In this document: positions 50,468 to 58,910 of the stretch, one piece after another
How positions within the stretch are numbered: the first letter of the stretch is position 1
Layout: every line of letters starts with the position of its first letter
DNA from: Bog-159 sp035499555
GTDB lineage: Bacteria > Acidobacteriota > Terriglobia > Bryobacterales > Bryobacteraceae
Direction: 5' to 3'
Assembly: GCA_035499555.1 (NCBI GenBank)
Contig: DATJYO010000011.1
Location: forward strand, 186,001-250,000
DNA: 64,000 bases
Notes under the pieces: model-generated
Told to the model about the DNA's origin: nothing
Database searches by the model: none
The model's input: only the letters and a program-made list of their open reading frames with translations
Position numbers and translations under genes: made by a program

Positions 50468-52591
50468 TCAAGCCAGACGCAAAAGCCCCAGCAGCCGGTC
50501 GATCAGCCAGATGCCCGGAAACGGCGCAATCACTCCGCCCACGCCATAAATCAACAGGTTGCGGCGCAGCAGAGCGGCGGCGCTGAGCGGCTTGTAGGCC
50601 ACTCCTCGCAGGGCCAGGGGAATCAGCGCGATGATAATCAGGGCGTTGAAGATCACGGCGGCCAGCACGGCGCTCTGCGGATTGCGCAGGTACATGATAT
50701 TGAGCTTCTCGAGCGACGGGTAAGTCGCCATGAACATGGCCGGGAGAATGGCGAAATACTTCGCCACGTCGTTAGCTACGGAGAAGGTAGTCAGGGCTCC
50801 GCGCGTCATCAGCAATTGTTTGCCGATGGCTACCACCTCGATGAGCTTGGTGGGATTGCTGTCGAGATCCACCATGTTGCCGGCTTCCTTGGCGGCCATA
50901 GTGCCGGTGTTCATGGCCAGGCCCACATCGGCCTGCGCCAGGGCCGGAGCGTCATTGGTGCCGTCTCCGGTCATGGCCACCAGGCGCCCGCCAGCCTGCT
51001 CCTTCTTAATCAGGTCCATCTTGTCTTTGGGAGTAGCTTGGGCCAGGAAGTCGTCGACCCCGGCTTCGGCGGCGATGGCTGCCGCGGTCAGCGGATTGTC
51101 GCCGGTGATCATGACGGTGCGAATGCCGATGCGGCGCAACTGCTCGAAGCGCTCGCGCATGCCGCCCTTGACCACGTCCTTCAGATGGATCACCCCCAGC
51201 ACGCGTCCGCCATCCGCCACCGCCAGCGGGGTGCCGCCGGACCGCGAGATGCGCTGCGTGGTGTCCATCAATTCCGTTGGAATCGTGCCGCTGTGCTCGT
51301 GTACGAATTCGATCACCGAGTCGGTAGCGCCCTTGCGGATGCGGCGGCCATCCAGATCCACGCCGCTCATACGCGTCTGGGCCGTGAAAGGAATGAAGTG
51401 TGCCTCGTGATGGGCCACTTCGCGGCCCCGGTAGGCGTACTTTTCCTTGGCCAGCACCACGATGGAACGCCCCTCTGGAGTCTCGTCCGCGAGACTCGAA
51501 AGTTGCGCCGCGTCGGCCATCTCCGCTTCCGTGGCGTCGCCGACCGGGATAAACTCCACCGCCTGGCGGTTGCCCAGCGTGATGGTGCCGGTCTTGTCGA
51601 GCAGCAGTGTATTGACGTCGCCGGCGGCTTCCACGGCCTTGCCGCTCATCGCCAGCACGTTGTGTTGCATGACGCGATCCATGCCGGCGATGCCGATGGC
51701 GGAAAGCAGCCCGCCGATGGTAGTGGGGATCAGACAGACCAGCAGCGAGATGAGCACAGTCACGCTAGGGGCTTGTCCGGCACCCGCGGATTGCACACTG
51801 TACTGGGCGAAGGGATACAGGCTGACTACCGCCAGCAGGAAAATAAAAGTCAGGCCGGCGATCACGATATTGAGCGCGATCTCATTGGGCGTTTTCTGGC
51901 GTTCGGCGCCTTCCACCAGGGCGATCATGCGGTCGAGAAACGTCTCGCCCGGATTGGACGTGATGCGCACCTTGATTTCGTCGGAGAGCACGCGGGTGCC
52001 GCCCGTGACCGCGCTGCGGTCGCCGCCGGATTCGCGGATGACGGGAGCACTCTCGCCAGTGATGGCGGACTCATCCACGCTGGCGATGCCTTCGACGACG
52101 TCGCCGTCGCCCGGGATGATGTCGCCGCGCTCGACCAGCACCACGTCGCCGCGGCGCAGTTGCGTGGCCGGAACAGTCTCGTACTTCTTGCCGCCGTTCT
52201 TTAGCCGCTTGGCCATGGTTTCGGTCTTCGTCTTGCGCAACGTGTCGGCCTGCGCCTTGCCGCGGCCCTCCGCCATGGCTTCGGCGAAGTTGGCGAACAG
52301 CACGGTGAACCACAGCCACAGCGTGATCTGGAACGTGAAGCCGATGGCATGCGCGCCGGTTGCCAGATCTTTGAAGATCTCCAGCGTGGTCATGGCGGCC
52401 CCCACTTCGACCACGAACATGACCGGATTCTTCATCATCAGCCGCGGATGAAGTTTTGCAAAAGCGTCGCGGATGGCGCGCTTCACGATGGGCGGGTCCA
52501 GCAGCGGACGCGCACGGGCGGCCTTTTTTGAGATGAGCAGTGGTTCCGTAACGTACGAACTGCTGTCGGGCGGTGCATCCATTACAGGCAT
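50468..52591 (-). CDS. kdpB: Potassium-transporting ATPase subunit B
   Basis: KdpB is the catalytic P-type ATPase of the pump. The 707-residue protein has the phosphorylation motif DKTGT at 332-336 (Asp332), TGES at 178-181 (Ser181, the position of the inhibitory serine phosphorylation in Escherichia coli) and the GDGTNDAPALAQAD motif. It lies 4 nt after kdpA and 10 nt before kdpC. A GGAG ribosome binding site precedes its ATG within the end of kdpA. Confidence 0.97.
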   Translation of the reverse strand: MPVMDAPPDSSSYVTEPLLISKKAARARPLLDPPIVKRAIRDAFAKLHPRLMMKNPVMFVVEVGAAMTTLEIFKDLATGAHAIGFTFQITLWLWFTVLFANFAEAMAEGRGKAQADTLRKTKTETMAKRLKNGGKKYETVPATQLRRGDVVLVERGDIIPGDGDVVEGIASVDESAITGESAPVIRESGGDRSAVTGGTRVLSDEIKVRITSNPGETFLDRMIALVEGAERQKTPNEIALNIVIAGLTFIFLLAVVSLYPFAQYSVQSAGAGQAPSVTVLISLLVCLIPTTIGGLLSAIGIAGMDRVMQHNVLAMSGKAVEAAGDVNTLLLDKTGTITLGNRQAVEFIPVGDATEAEMADAAQLSSLADETPEGRSIVVLAKEKYAYRGREVAHHEAHFIPFTAQTRMSGVDLDGRRIRKGATDSVIEFVHEHSGTIPTELMDTTQRISRSGGTPLAVADGGRVLGVIHLKDVVKGGMRERFEQLRRIGIRTVMITGDNPLTAAAIAAEAGVDDFLAQATPKDKMDLIKKEQAGGRLVAMTGDGTNDAPALAQADVGLAMNTGTMAAKEAGNMVDLDSNPTKLIEVVAIGKQLLMTRGALTTFSVANDVAKYFAILPAMFMATYPSLEKLNIMYLRNPQSAVLAAVIFNALIIIALIPLALRGVAYKPLSAAALLRRNLLIYGVGGVIAPFPGIWLIDRLLGLLRLA

Positions 52592-52595
52592 TATC

Positions 52596-54389
52596 TTAGC
52601 TCCAGAATCCGGTCAATAGGAGAGAAAACAGCTTTCCGTCGTGCATCAGGAAATGTTCCACGACGGGACCCAGCGAAAGCGCCGGAAAAAATGTGAGCGC
52701 GCCCACAATCAGGATCACGGCCACCAGCCAGCCGACAAACAGCGGCCCGTGGGTGGGGAAGGTCCCGGCGGAGACAGGTACCGTCTTCTTCCGCGCCAGG
52801 CTGCCCGCGGCCGCCAGCAGCGGAATCATCATCAGGAAACGGCCGATCAGCATGGCGAGCCCGATGGTGGTGTTGAAGTAAGGCGTATTGCCGTTGAAGC
52901 CGGCGAAAGCGCTGCCGTTGTTGCCGGTCCCGCTGCTAAAGGCATAAAGCATTTCCGACAGCCCGTGGGGGCCGTTGTTGGTGAGAACGGCGGTACCCGC
53001 TCCGGGCGGATTGATCCAGGAATTCTTCGCGAAGTGAACCATGATCCCGGCACCGGAAAACAGCAGTATGCTGGCCGCCAGGATGAGCATCGCCAGCATG
53101 GCCATTTTCACCTCTTTCTGCTCGATCTTCTTGCCCAGATATTCGGGGGTGCGGCCCACCATCAGGCCGGCGAGAAAGACCGCCAGGATGGCATACATCA
53201 GCATGCCGTAGAGACCCGCGCCTACGCCGCCGAAGATCACTTCACCAAGCTGTATGTTGACCATGGGCACCAGCCCGCCCAGCGGTGTGTAGCTATCGTG
53301 CATGCTGTTCACCGCGCCGCAACTGGCGTCGGTGGTAATTACCGCGAACAGCGACGAATCCGGGATACCGAAGCGTACCTCCTTGCCCTCCATGTTTCCG
53401 CCCGGCTGGGCAGCGGAGGCGGAGGTCTCGACGCCCAGTTTGGCGATATTCGGATTCCCGGCCTGCTCCGCGGGATAGACCACAAACACGCCGGCTAGAA
53501 ACAGGATGCTCATGGCCGCGAACAGCGCCCATCCCTGGCGCGTGTCCTTCACCATCTTGCCGAACGTGTAGGTGAGCCCGGCGGGGATGGTGAAGATCAA
53601 CACGAGTTCCAGAAAATTCGAGACCGGCGTCGGGTTTTCGAAAGGATGCGAGGAGTTCGCATTGAAGAAGCCGCCGCCATTCGTACCGAGTTCCTTAATC
53701 GATTCCTGAGAAGCAGTGGGGCCCTGAGCGATGGTCTGGGTCGCGCCCTCGAGCGTCGTGACTTTGTCGTAGGGATGAAGATTCTGGATCACACCTTGCG
53801 ATACCAGCAGCAGCGCTCCCACGATGGATATCGGAAGCAGAAGGTAAAGTGTGGCGCGGGTGGTATCCACCCAGAAGTTACCGATGGAGTTGGCGGAATG
53901 GCGGGAGAACCCTCGCACCACCGCGATGGCGGTGGCGATGCCGGCGGCCGCGGATGTGAAGTTATGCACGGCTAATCCGACCATTTGCGTGAAGTAACTT
54001 ACGGTAGCCTCCGGCGTATAGACCTGCCAGTTTGTATTCGTGCCGAAGCTTACCGCGGTGTTAAAGGCGAGGTCGGGCGAGATCAACTTCGCGCCGAAGC
54101 CTTGGGGATTGAAGGGCAGCATGCCCTGCACGCGCTGGATCAGGTAAGTCAGCAGGATGCCGACCAGGCTGAAGGCCAGCAGCGAAAGAGCATAACCAGT
54201 CCAATGTTGCTCATGGCTCTCGTCGATTCCGCTCAGCTTGTAGACCAGACGCTCCAGGGGCCGGACGATGGGGTGAAGAAACGTCCGCTCGCCTTCAAAG
54301 AGCCGCGCCATGAAGAGTCCGACCGGCTTGGTTAGCGCCAGCAGAATGAGAAAGTACAACAGGATTTGAAACACACCGCTAATGGTCAT
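52596..54389 (-). CDS. kdpA: Potassium-transporting ATPase subunit A
   Basis: KdpA is the potassium-selective channel-like subunit. The 597-residue protein has about 10 membrane helices and selectivity-filter regions such as SFGTNTNWQ, LGTNGGGFFNANSSHP and ITTDASCGAVNSMHD. A GAGG ribosome binding site precedes the ATG, 8 nt after the kdpF stop. It is followed by kdpB with a 4-nt gap. Confidence 0.97.
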   Translation of the reverse strand: MTISGVFQILLYFLILLALTKPVGLFMARLFEGERTFLHPIVRPLERLVYKLSGIDESHEQHWTGYALSLLAFSLVGILLTYLIQRVQGMLPFNPQGFGAKLISPDLAFNTAVSFGTNTNWQVYTPEATVSYFTQMVGLAVHNFTSAAAGIATAIAVVRGFSRHSANSIGNFWVDTTRATLYLLLPISIVGALLLVSQGVIQNLHPYDKVTTLEGATQTIAQGPTASQESIKELGTNGGGFFNANSSHPFENPTPVSNFLELVLIFTIPAGLTYTFGKMVKDTRQGWALFAAMSILFLAGVFVVYPAEQAGNPNIAKLGVETSASAAQPGGNMEGKEVRFGIPDSSLFAVITTDASCGAVNSMHDSYTPLGGLVPMVNIQLGEVIFGGVGAGLYGMLMYAILAVFLAGLMVGRTPEYLGKKIEQKEVKMAMLAMLILAASILLFSGAGIMVHFAKNSWINPPGAGTAVLTNNGPHGLSEMLYAFSSGTGNNGSAFAGFNGNTPYFNTTIGLAMLIGRFLMMIPLLAAAGSLARKKTVPVSAGTFPTHGPLFVGWLVAVILIVGALTFFPALSLGPVVEHFLMHDGKLFSLLLTGFWS

Positions 54390-54397
54390 GGGAACCT

Positions 54398-54481
54398 CTA
54401 GAAGCGCTCCGGCTTCAACAGAGCGTAGATCAGGTAAGCGCCGATCGCCAACGCGACAATGGCAGCCAGAATGTATTCCAT
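54398..54481 (-). CDS. kdpF: Potassium-transporting ATPase small subunit F
   Basis: This 27-residue ORF, too short for usual gene calling, encodes one hydrophobic helix (MEYILAAIVALAIGAYLIY) with a Lys-Pro-Glu-Arg end (LLKPERF), the pattern of KdpF. It stabilises the KdpFABC complex in the membrane. It sits 8 nt before kdpA, with a GAGGCG ribosome binding site close to its ATG. Confidence 0.9.
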   Translation of the reverse strand: MEYILAAIVALAIGAYLIYALLKPERF

Positions 54482-54493
54482 AAGCGCCTCGCC

Positions 54494-54577
54494 TTACAGA
54501 CGGTCACATCCTCGGGTGTACGCCCAAGCGACCAGGAAGAACAGAATCGTCAGCATCACAAAAAACAGATCGAGCAT
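54494..54577 (-). CDS. Small membrane protein upstream of kdpF
   Basis: This 27-residue ORF starts at ATG 54577, 4 nt after the universal stress protein gene ends, and stops 12 nt before kdpF. It encodes one hydrophobic helix (MLDLFFVMLTILFFLVAWAY) followed by a polar end TRGCDRL with a single Cys. Its size and place suggest an extra small Kdp-associated subunit or membrane peptide. I know similar short ORFs ending in a Cys-Asp/Glu-Arg pattern upstream of kdpF in other bacteria, but have no function to give. No strong ribosome binding site is seen. Confidence 0.6.
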   Translation of the reverse strand: MLDLFFVMLTILFFLVAWAYTRGCDRL

Positions 54578-54581
54578 ATTC

Positions 54582-55040
54582 TCATTTCACCGTAATTATC
54601 GCGACACTGTGGCCGGCGGCCGCCAGCGTACGCGCGAATCGTTCCTCGCGGGTGCGCCACCAGCGGGCCCGGGCGCCGACCACCACCAGCGACCGGCGCG
54701 GCAGCAGCCTCAGAAAGGCATCCTGGCGGCTGCGCGCAAACACGATCTTCATCCGCACCGTGGCCGGCGTGGTGCGCACGATCGCCGCCAGATTGGCTTC
54801 CAGCCGGTGGCGGATGCCCTCCTGGCATTCTAACGGGGCGGGAAAAGGCAAGACGTGGACCGCCACCAGGGTGACCAGCGTCTCCAAACCGCAGGCCAGA
54901 TCCAGCGCGCCGGACAGCGCCGCGGCGGCCAGCACCGGGTTGCTGTATGGCACGATGACCTCCACCGGCGGCGGGTCCGCGACCGGCGCTACATGCCCGC
55001 CACCTGGCCTCTCGCTCAGAAACGCAATCATACTCTTCAT
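54582..55040 (-). CDS. Universal stress protein-like, first gene of the kdp operon
   Basis: I start at ATG 55040, which has a GGAGAAAGG ribosome binding site and gives 152 residues, the usual USP length (the frame from 55097 adds 19 residues). The pattern VEVIVPYSNP, a helical region, RMKIVFARSR and SLVVVGARARWW is like the nucleotide-binding USP fold, but the GxxG-9x-G(S/T) ATP motif is weak. It precedes the small ORF and kdpF by 4 and 100 nt. USP domains also form part of KdpD, so a link to potassium or osmotic signals is plausible. Confidence 0.7.
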   Translation of the reverse strand: MKSMIAFLSERPGGGHVAPVADPPPVEVIVPYSNPVLAAAALSGALDLACGLETLVTLVAVHVLPFPAPLECQEGIRHRLEANLAAIVRTTPATVRMKIVFARSRQDAFLRLLPRRSLVVVGARARWWRTREERFARTLAAAGHSVAIITVK

Positions 55041-55094
55041 GCCGACTGCCTTTCTCCAACATAGGCGGCGGCATGTAAAGAAGTCGTTAGGAAA

Positions 55095-55106
55095 CAATCA
55101 TGATTG
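55095..55106. repeat. 12-bp palindrome between the ankyrin and kdp genes
   Basis: CAATCATGATTG is a perfect palindrome that overlaps the stop codon of the ankyrin gene (55098-55100) and lies about 55 nt upstream of the kdp operon's first gene. It could be a transcription-factor site for the operon. It does not match the direct-repeat KdpE consensus of Escherichia coli. Confidence 0.35.
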
Positions 55107-56702
55107 CGTACGAGCCGCGCCGTGCTCGCGCAGGACGTGTGCGGCGCCGGTGTTGCCGCGGGCGACCATCCGCTGCAACGGGGTCTGCCAGTCTTCGGGC
55201 CTGGGCTCGCGCGAGAGACAGGCGGCGAACGGGCGTTCGAGAGCCGCCGGATCGCGCGCCAGGATATCCGGAACGCGGTCGAGGCGGCCGTATTCGAGCG
55301 CGTCGAACAGGCAAATGCCCGGCTCATCCAGCAGCCGGTCTCGCAGGTCCGTGAAGGCAAAAAAATTCGCCCATCCGACGCCGGTGCTGTCGTACCACGG
55401 ATCGCGCAGCTTCAGGGAGGCGCCTCGCGCCAGGAGCAGTTGCAGAATGTCTTCGTGTTCGGCCAGCACGCCGGCCATGTGAATCGGCCCGTTGTCCTCC
55501 TGCCAGTTGGGGTCGAAACCCAGGTCGAGGGCCAGCCTGACGGCCTGCATACGGCGCGCGTGGACGGCGCGCTGCACCATGCTCTTGGGGGCGCGGGACA
55601 ACAGTTCCGGAGCGCGGTCGAGCAGCGCGCGGACCGCCGATTCATCGCCGGCAAGACAATAGGCCGTGAATCGATCCACGTCGTTCAGCGCCGCGGCGGG
55701 CGCGCCGGCCTCCTCGAGCATGTCCGCGACCTGCAGGTGGCCGCGCGCCATGGCATGTTCCCAAGGGGTCTTGCCTTGGAAGGCCTCATCGGCGCGCGCG
55801 TGATGTGCCAGCAGGAGCCGGACGTGCGCGGCATCGCCGTCATCCGCGGCCCGGCAGAGCGTACGTCCCAGCAGGGTGATGCCGCCGGGCGCCAGGGCGT
55901 CGGCCCGCAGACCATGATCGAGAAGAATGTCCAGGGACGCCGCGCGATTGAGGCATAGCGCCTGCTCGTCGGCGGGATCGGCGCCGCGATCGAGCAAGAG
56001 TCCGGCCAGCTCGCGCCAGTGCGGATGCGGCGGCTGATTGGCCAGGCCGGTCGAACCGCCACCGAATAGGCCGCTAAGGGCCGTAAAGCGGCGGGCGGTC
56101 TGCTCGAGGCGCTCATCGGCGTTGCCTTTCATCGTGAAAGTGTTGGGATCGGCGCCGCAGTCGAGCAGGGCGCGCGCCGCTTCGAGGGTGGAGTAATCCG
56201 CCCTGGCCGGCGGAAGACGCGAATAGCAGGCACACAGCAGCGGAGTCCAGCCGTTCGGTCCGGGCTGGTTCGCCAGGTCCGGATCCCGATCGAGAAATGC
56301 ACGTACTCCGGCGGCATTACCCGCGGTGGCGGCACACCATATGTCAGCATCCGCGAGCCAGGGATGCTCGCACAGCATATGGTGCGCGCGGGTGTGGAAG
56401 GAGCGGTGATCGTAATGCGGATCGTCGTGGCAAAGGCATGCGATGGTGACGAACCGGTCCGGCAAATCGCGGGCGGCGGACTCGACGGCGGCTCTCAGTT
56501 GGCGCCAGGAATCGAAGCCGTACTCGCGCGCCAGGACGAATTGAGCGGCTGTCAGCCGCGGCTTGGCCGCGTCCGGGTGCGGATGAAAAGTCCGGATGCG
56601 CTCCAGCGCCGCGGGATGGTTTTGTTGCCAGGACCTGTTGAGCGTCTTGGCGTGTTTCTTCAGGTTCTCCAGCGATGGGTTCGGGGGCAGGGATCTGGTC
56701 AT
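55098..56702 (-). CDS. Ankyrin-repeat protein
   Basis: I start at ATG 56702, with a strong AAAGGAGG ribosome binding site 5 nt upstream. The 534-residue protein has an N-terminal helical region (LENLKKHAKTLNRSW to about residue 90, with REYGFDSWRQL) and then about ten ankyrin-like repeats of 33-35 residues, many with the GWTPL or GADP type of loop. These repeats bind other proteins, and the target is unknown. No signal peptide is present. The leader region has possible alternative stem-loops that would involve the ribosome binding site. Confidence 0.9.
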   Translation of the reverse strand: MTRSLPPNPSLENLKKHAKTLNRSWQQNHPAALERIRTFHPHPDAAKPRLTAAQFVLAREYGFDSWRQLRAAVESAARDLPDRFVTIACLCHDDPHYDHRSFHTRAHHMLCEHPWLADADIWCAATAGNAAGVRAFLDRDPDLANQPGPNGWTPLLCACYSRLPPARADYSTLEAARALLDCGADPNTFTMKGNADERLEQTARRFTALSGLFGGGSTGLANQPPHPHWRELAGLLLDRGADPADEQALCLNRAASLDILLDHGLRADALAPGGITLLGRTLCRAADDGDAAHVRLLLAHHARADEAFQGKTPWEHAMARGHLQVADMLEEAGAPAAALNDVDRFTAYCLAGDESAVRALLDRAPELLSRAPKSMVQRAVHARRMQAVRLALDLGFDPNWQEDNGPIHMAGVLAEHEDILQLLLARGASLKLRDPWYDSTGVGWANFFAFTDLRDRLLDEPGICLFDALEYGRLDRVPDILARDPAALERPFAACLSREPRPEDWQTPLQRMVARGNTGAAHVLREHGAARTQS

Positions 56703-56710
56703 AACGACCT

Positions 56711-56766
56711 CCTTTCGGGCCTCAGGCCCGGTTGCGCCCGATTGCTCGCAGGTCCGGGCTGAAAGG
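56711..56766 (-). promoter_or_regulatory. Possible alternative RNA structure in the ankyrin-gene leader
   Basis: Just upstream of the AAAGGAGG site, the minus-strand leader can form a short hairpin (CGGGCC / GGCCCG, positions 56730-56716). The CCTTTC and GCCCGG segments at 56766-56754 could instead pair with GAAAGG and CCGGGC next to the ribosome binding site. The two foldings exclude each other, which is the layout of a translation switch. I cannot compute energies, so this is only a visible pairing. Confidence 0.3.
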
Positions 56767-56892
56767 ACAGTCGTATGTCCAGCCAACGCAGTTGAAATTC
56801 AGGCGGGCTTAGGCCTTTCCGCGAGCCGGCGGCACCCTGGAGTGCACTGATCCACGATATCGGATCGCCCGGCCGGCTGTCAATCCGCTGAA

Positions 56893-58815
56893 TTATTCGA
56901 GCAGATACTTCTTGATGAACAGCACCGTGGCCGCAAACTGGAAATCGCGGTTGGTCTTTTTGGCAAAGCCGTGGCCTTCGTCCGCGGCCAGCAGATACCA
57001 CACGGGCGTGCCGCGCGCGCGTATAGCCGCCGTCATCTGCTGGCCTTCCGTGTAGGGCACGCGCGGATCGTTGCGTCCGGCCACGATGAACATGGGCTTG
57101 CTGATGTTGTCCACATGCGTCATGGGAGAGATGGACTCCAGAAACCGGCGCATGTCGGGGTCCCGTTCGTCACCATATTCCACGCGCCGCAGATCGCGCC
57201 GGTAAGCTTCGGTGTGTTCGAGAAATGTGACCCAGTTGGAGATTCCTACCACGTCGACGGCGCAGCGGAACCGGCCGTTGTAATGAGTCATGCTGGCTAA
57301 CGTCATGTAGCCGCCATAACTCCCTCCCGTCACCATGATGCGTTTGGCATCCAGATCCGGACGCGTGCCGATCCAATCGAGCAGAGCACCGATGTCTTTG
57401 ACCGTATCCTCGCGCTTGCGGCCGTTGTCGAGATTGAGGAAGGTCTTGCCATAACCGGTCGAGCCGCGCACGTTAGGAAAAATGATAGCGGCGCCTAACT
57501 CATTCAGAAGGTAATTGTAAGTGCCGAGATAGGTGGGCTGGAACTGACTCTCAGGGCCGCCATGAATGCTAACAATCACCGGAAGCGGGCCCGCGAAGCG
57601 CTTCGGCGGCCGGTAGAGAAAACCCGAGATGGTCAATCCATCAAACGACTTCCACTCGATCAGCTCGGGTTCCGCAAAGCGCGAGACATCCAGGCCTCCC
57701 GTCTCACTGTAAGTCCACCGGTCCAACTTACCCGAAGTAATGTCGATGGAATAGACGTCCGCGGGGGTACGTGCCGAGGTAATAGTGAAACCCAAGTCGT
57801 GGCCATCGGCGTGCCAGCGCACGCCCGCGATACTGCCGTACGGCAGCTTGGGCAGCGCCGGTTCTTCGCGCGTGACAGTGTCGATGACGTGTAACGTATC
57901 GGAGCCGTTTTCATTGACGATGTAGGCGATCCGGCGGCCGTCGCGGGTCAGGTCGAAGCTGGTGACGTCCCAGTGCAGGTCCGGACGCAGGATGCTGATA
58001 CGTTGTGAGGCGATGTCCAGCGCGGCAAGCTGCTCGAAATCCGATCCCTGATTGGTAATGAGATAGATCGTCTTGCCATCCGGCGCGTATCGCGCGTGGC
58101 GATAAGAAACACCGGGCGTGCGGGGGATCAGCGGCTTCCGGTCGCCGGAGGCGGTATCGACCTGGTAGAGCGCCGCCTCGTACGCCGAGACCGCGCGGAT
58201 GACCGCCAGCGCTTTGCCGTCAGGGGAGAAGTCCTCCGGTTCCCATCCGCCGCTGTCGGCTTCCACAATCCGGCGCGCCTCTTCGGGGTGCTCCGGCATT
58301 GTCACGTAGATGTCCGCATCGCGTCCGTTGCGCCGCGTCGACGAGTAGGCAATGTGTGAACCGTCGTGCGACCACACCGCCCCGGTGTTCCGCGACTTGC
58401 CGTCGGTGAGAAGTGTCGCCCGTCCGGTGCGCGTGTCGTAGCTGTAGATCTGGTACCACTCGCCGCCGCCGATGTCCTTGGAAAACAGGAAGGAACTTCC
58501 GTCGGGCCGGTAATGCCCGCCGGAAACGCGATCGGCATAGAAGGTGAGTTGCGTACGAGCACCACCCGGCTCGGTGAGGCGATGGATCTGCGGCGATTGG
58601 CCAAAGCGCGTCGAGATCAGCATTTCGCGGCGCGTGGGATGCCAGTCGATCAAGGCGGCGGTGCGAAACTCGGTGTAGGGCGCGAGTTCTTCCATCAGGC
58701 CGACCGGAATGGCCGGAATCTGTTCCGCGGTGAGGTTGGCCGGCACAGGAAGTGTCGGCTCGGCGGCCGGAAGCAGACCAACGGGCAACAGCAGCAGGGC
58801 CAGGCGTTTCAGCAT
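56893..58815 (-). CDS. Prolyl oligopeptidase family (S9) peptidase
   Basis: The 640-residue protein has a signal peptide (to about residue 17), a beta-propeller N-terminal domain built of repeated SPDGK-type units (about 30-380), and a C-terminal alpha/beta hydrolase domain. The catalytic triad is Ser509 in GGSYGG, Asp593 in GRNDPRVP and His625 in DEGHGF. It resembles S9C acylaminoacyl- or dipeptidyl-type peptidases and should act in the periplasm or outside. A divergent or upstream promoter is expected in the 95 nt before it, where a terminator for the next gene lies. Confidence 0.93.
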   Translation of the reverse strand: MLKRLALLLLPVGLLPAAEPTLPVPANLTAEQIPAIPVGLMEELAPYTEFRTAALIDWHPTRREMLISTRFGQSPQIHRLTEPGGARTQLTFYADRVSGGHYRPDGSSFLFSKDIGGGEWYQIYSYDTRTGRATLLTDGKSRNTGAVWSHDGSHIAYSSTRRNGRDADIYVTMPEHPEEARRIVEADSGGWEPEDFSPDGKALAVIRAVSAYEAALYQVDTASGDRKPLIPRTPGVSYRHARYAPDGKTIYLITNQGSDFEQLAALDIASQRISILRPDLHWDVTSFDLTRDGRRIAYIVNENGSDTLHVIDTVTREEPALPKLPYGSIAGVRWHADGHDLGFTITSARTPADVYSIDITSGKLDRWTYSETGGLDVSRFAEPELIEWKSFDGLTISGFLYRPPKRFAGPLPVIVSIHGGPESQFQPTYLGTYNYLLNELGAAIIFPNVRGSTGYGKTFLNLDNGRKREDTVKDIGALLDWIGTRPDLDAKRIMVTGGSYGGYMTLASMTHYNGRFRCAVDVVGISNWVTFLEHTEAYRRDLRRVEYGDERDPDMRRFLESISPMTHVDNISKPMFIVAGRNDPRVPYTEGQQMTAAIRARGTPVWYLLAADEGHGFAKKTNRDFQFAATVLFIKKYLLE

Positions 58816-58864
58816 AGCGTCGATTTTAGCTTAAGGCGCCGGCCGATGGATCTGGAAAGGAAAA

Positions 58865-58896
58865 CGGGGCAGACCACCGACCGATGGTCCGCCCCG
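58865..58896 (-). terminator. Rho-independent terminator of the Solibacter-domain protein gene
   Basis: A stem of CGGGGC / GCCCCG (58865-58870 with 58891-58896) is extended by GACCA / TGGTC after one unpaired base on each side. On the minus strand it is followed by TTTT and a T-rich stretch. It lies 15 nt past the stop of the minus-strand gene at 58911. Confidence 0.65.
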
Positions 58897-58910
58897 CGGA
58901 ACAACCGATA

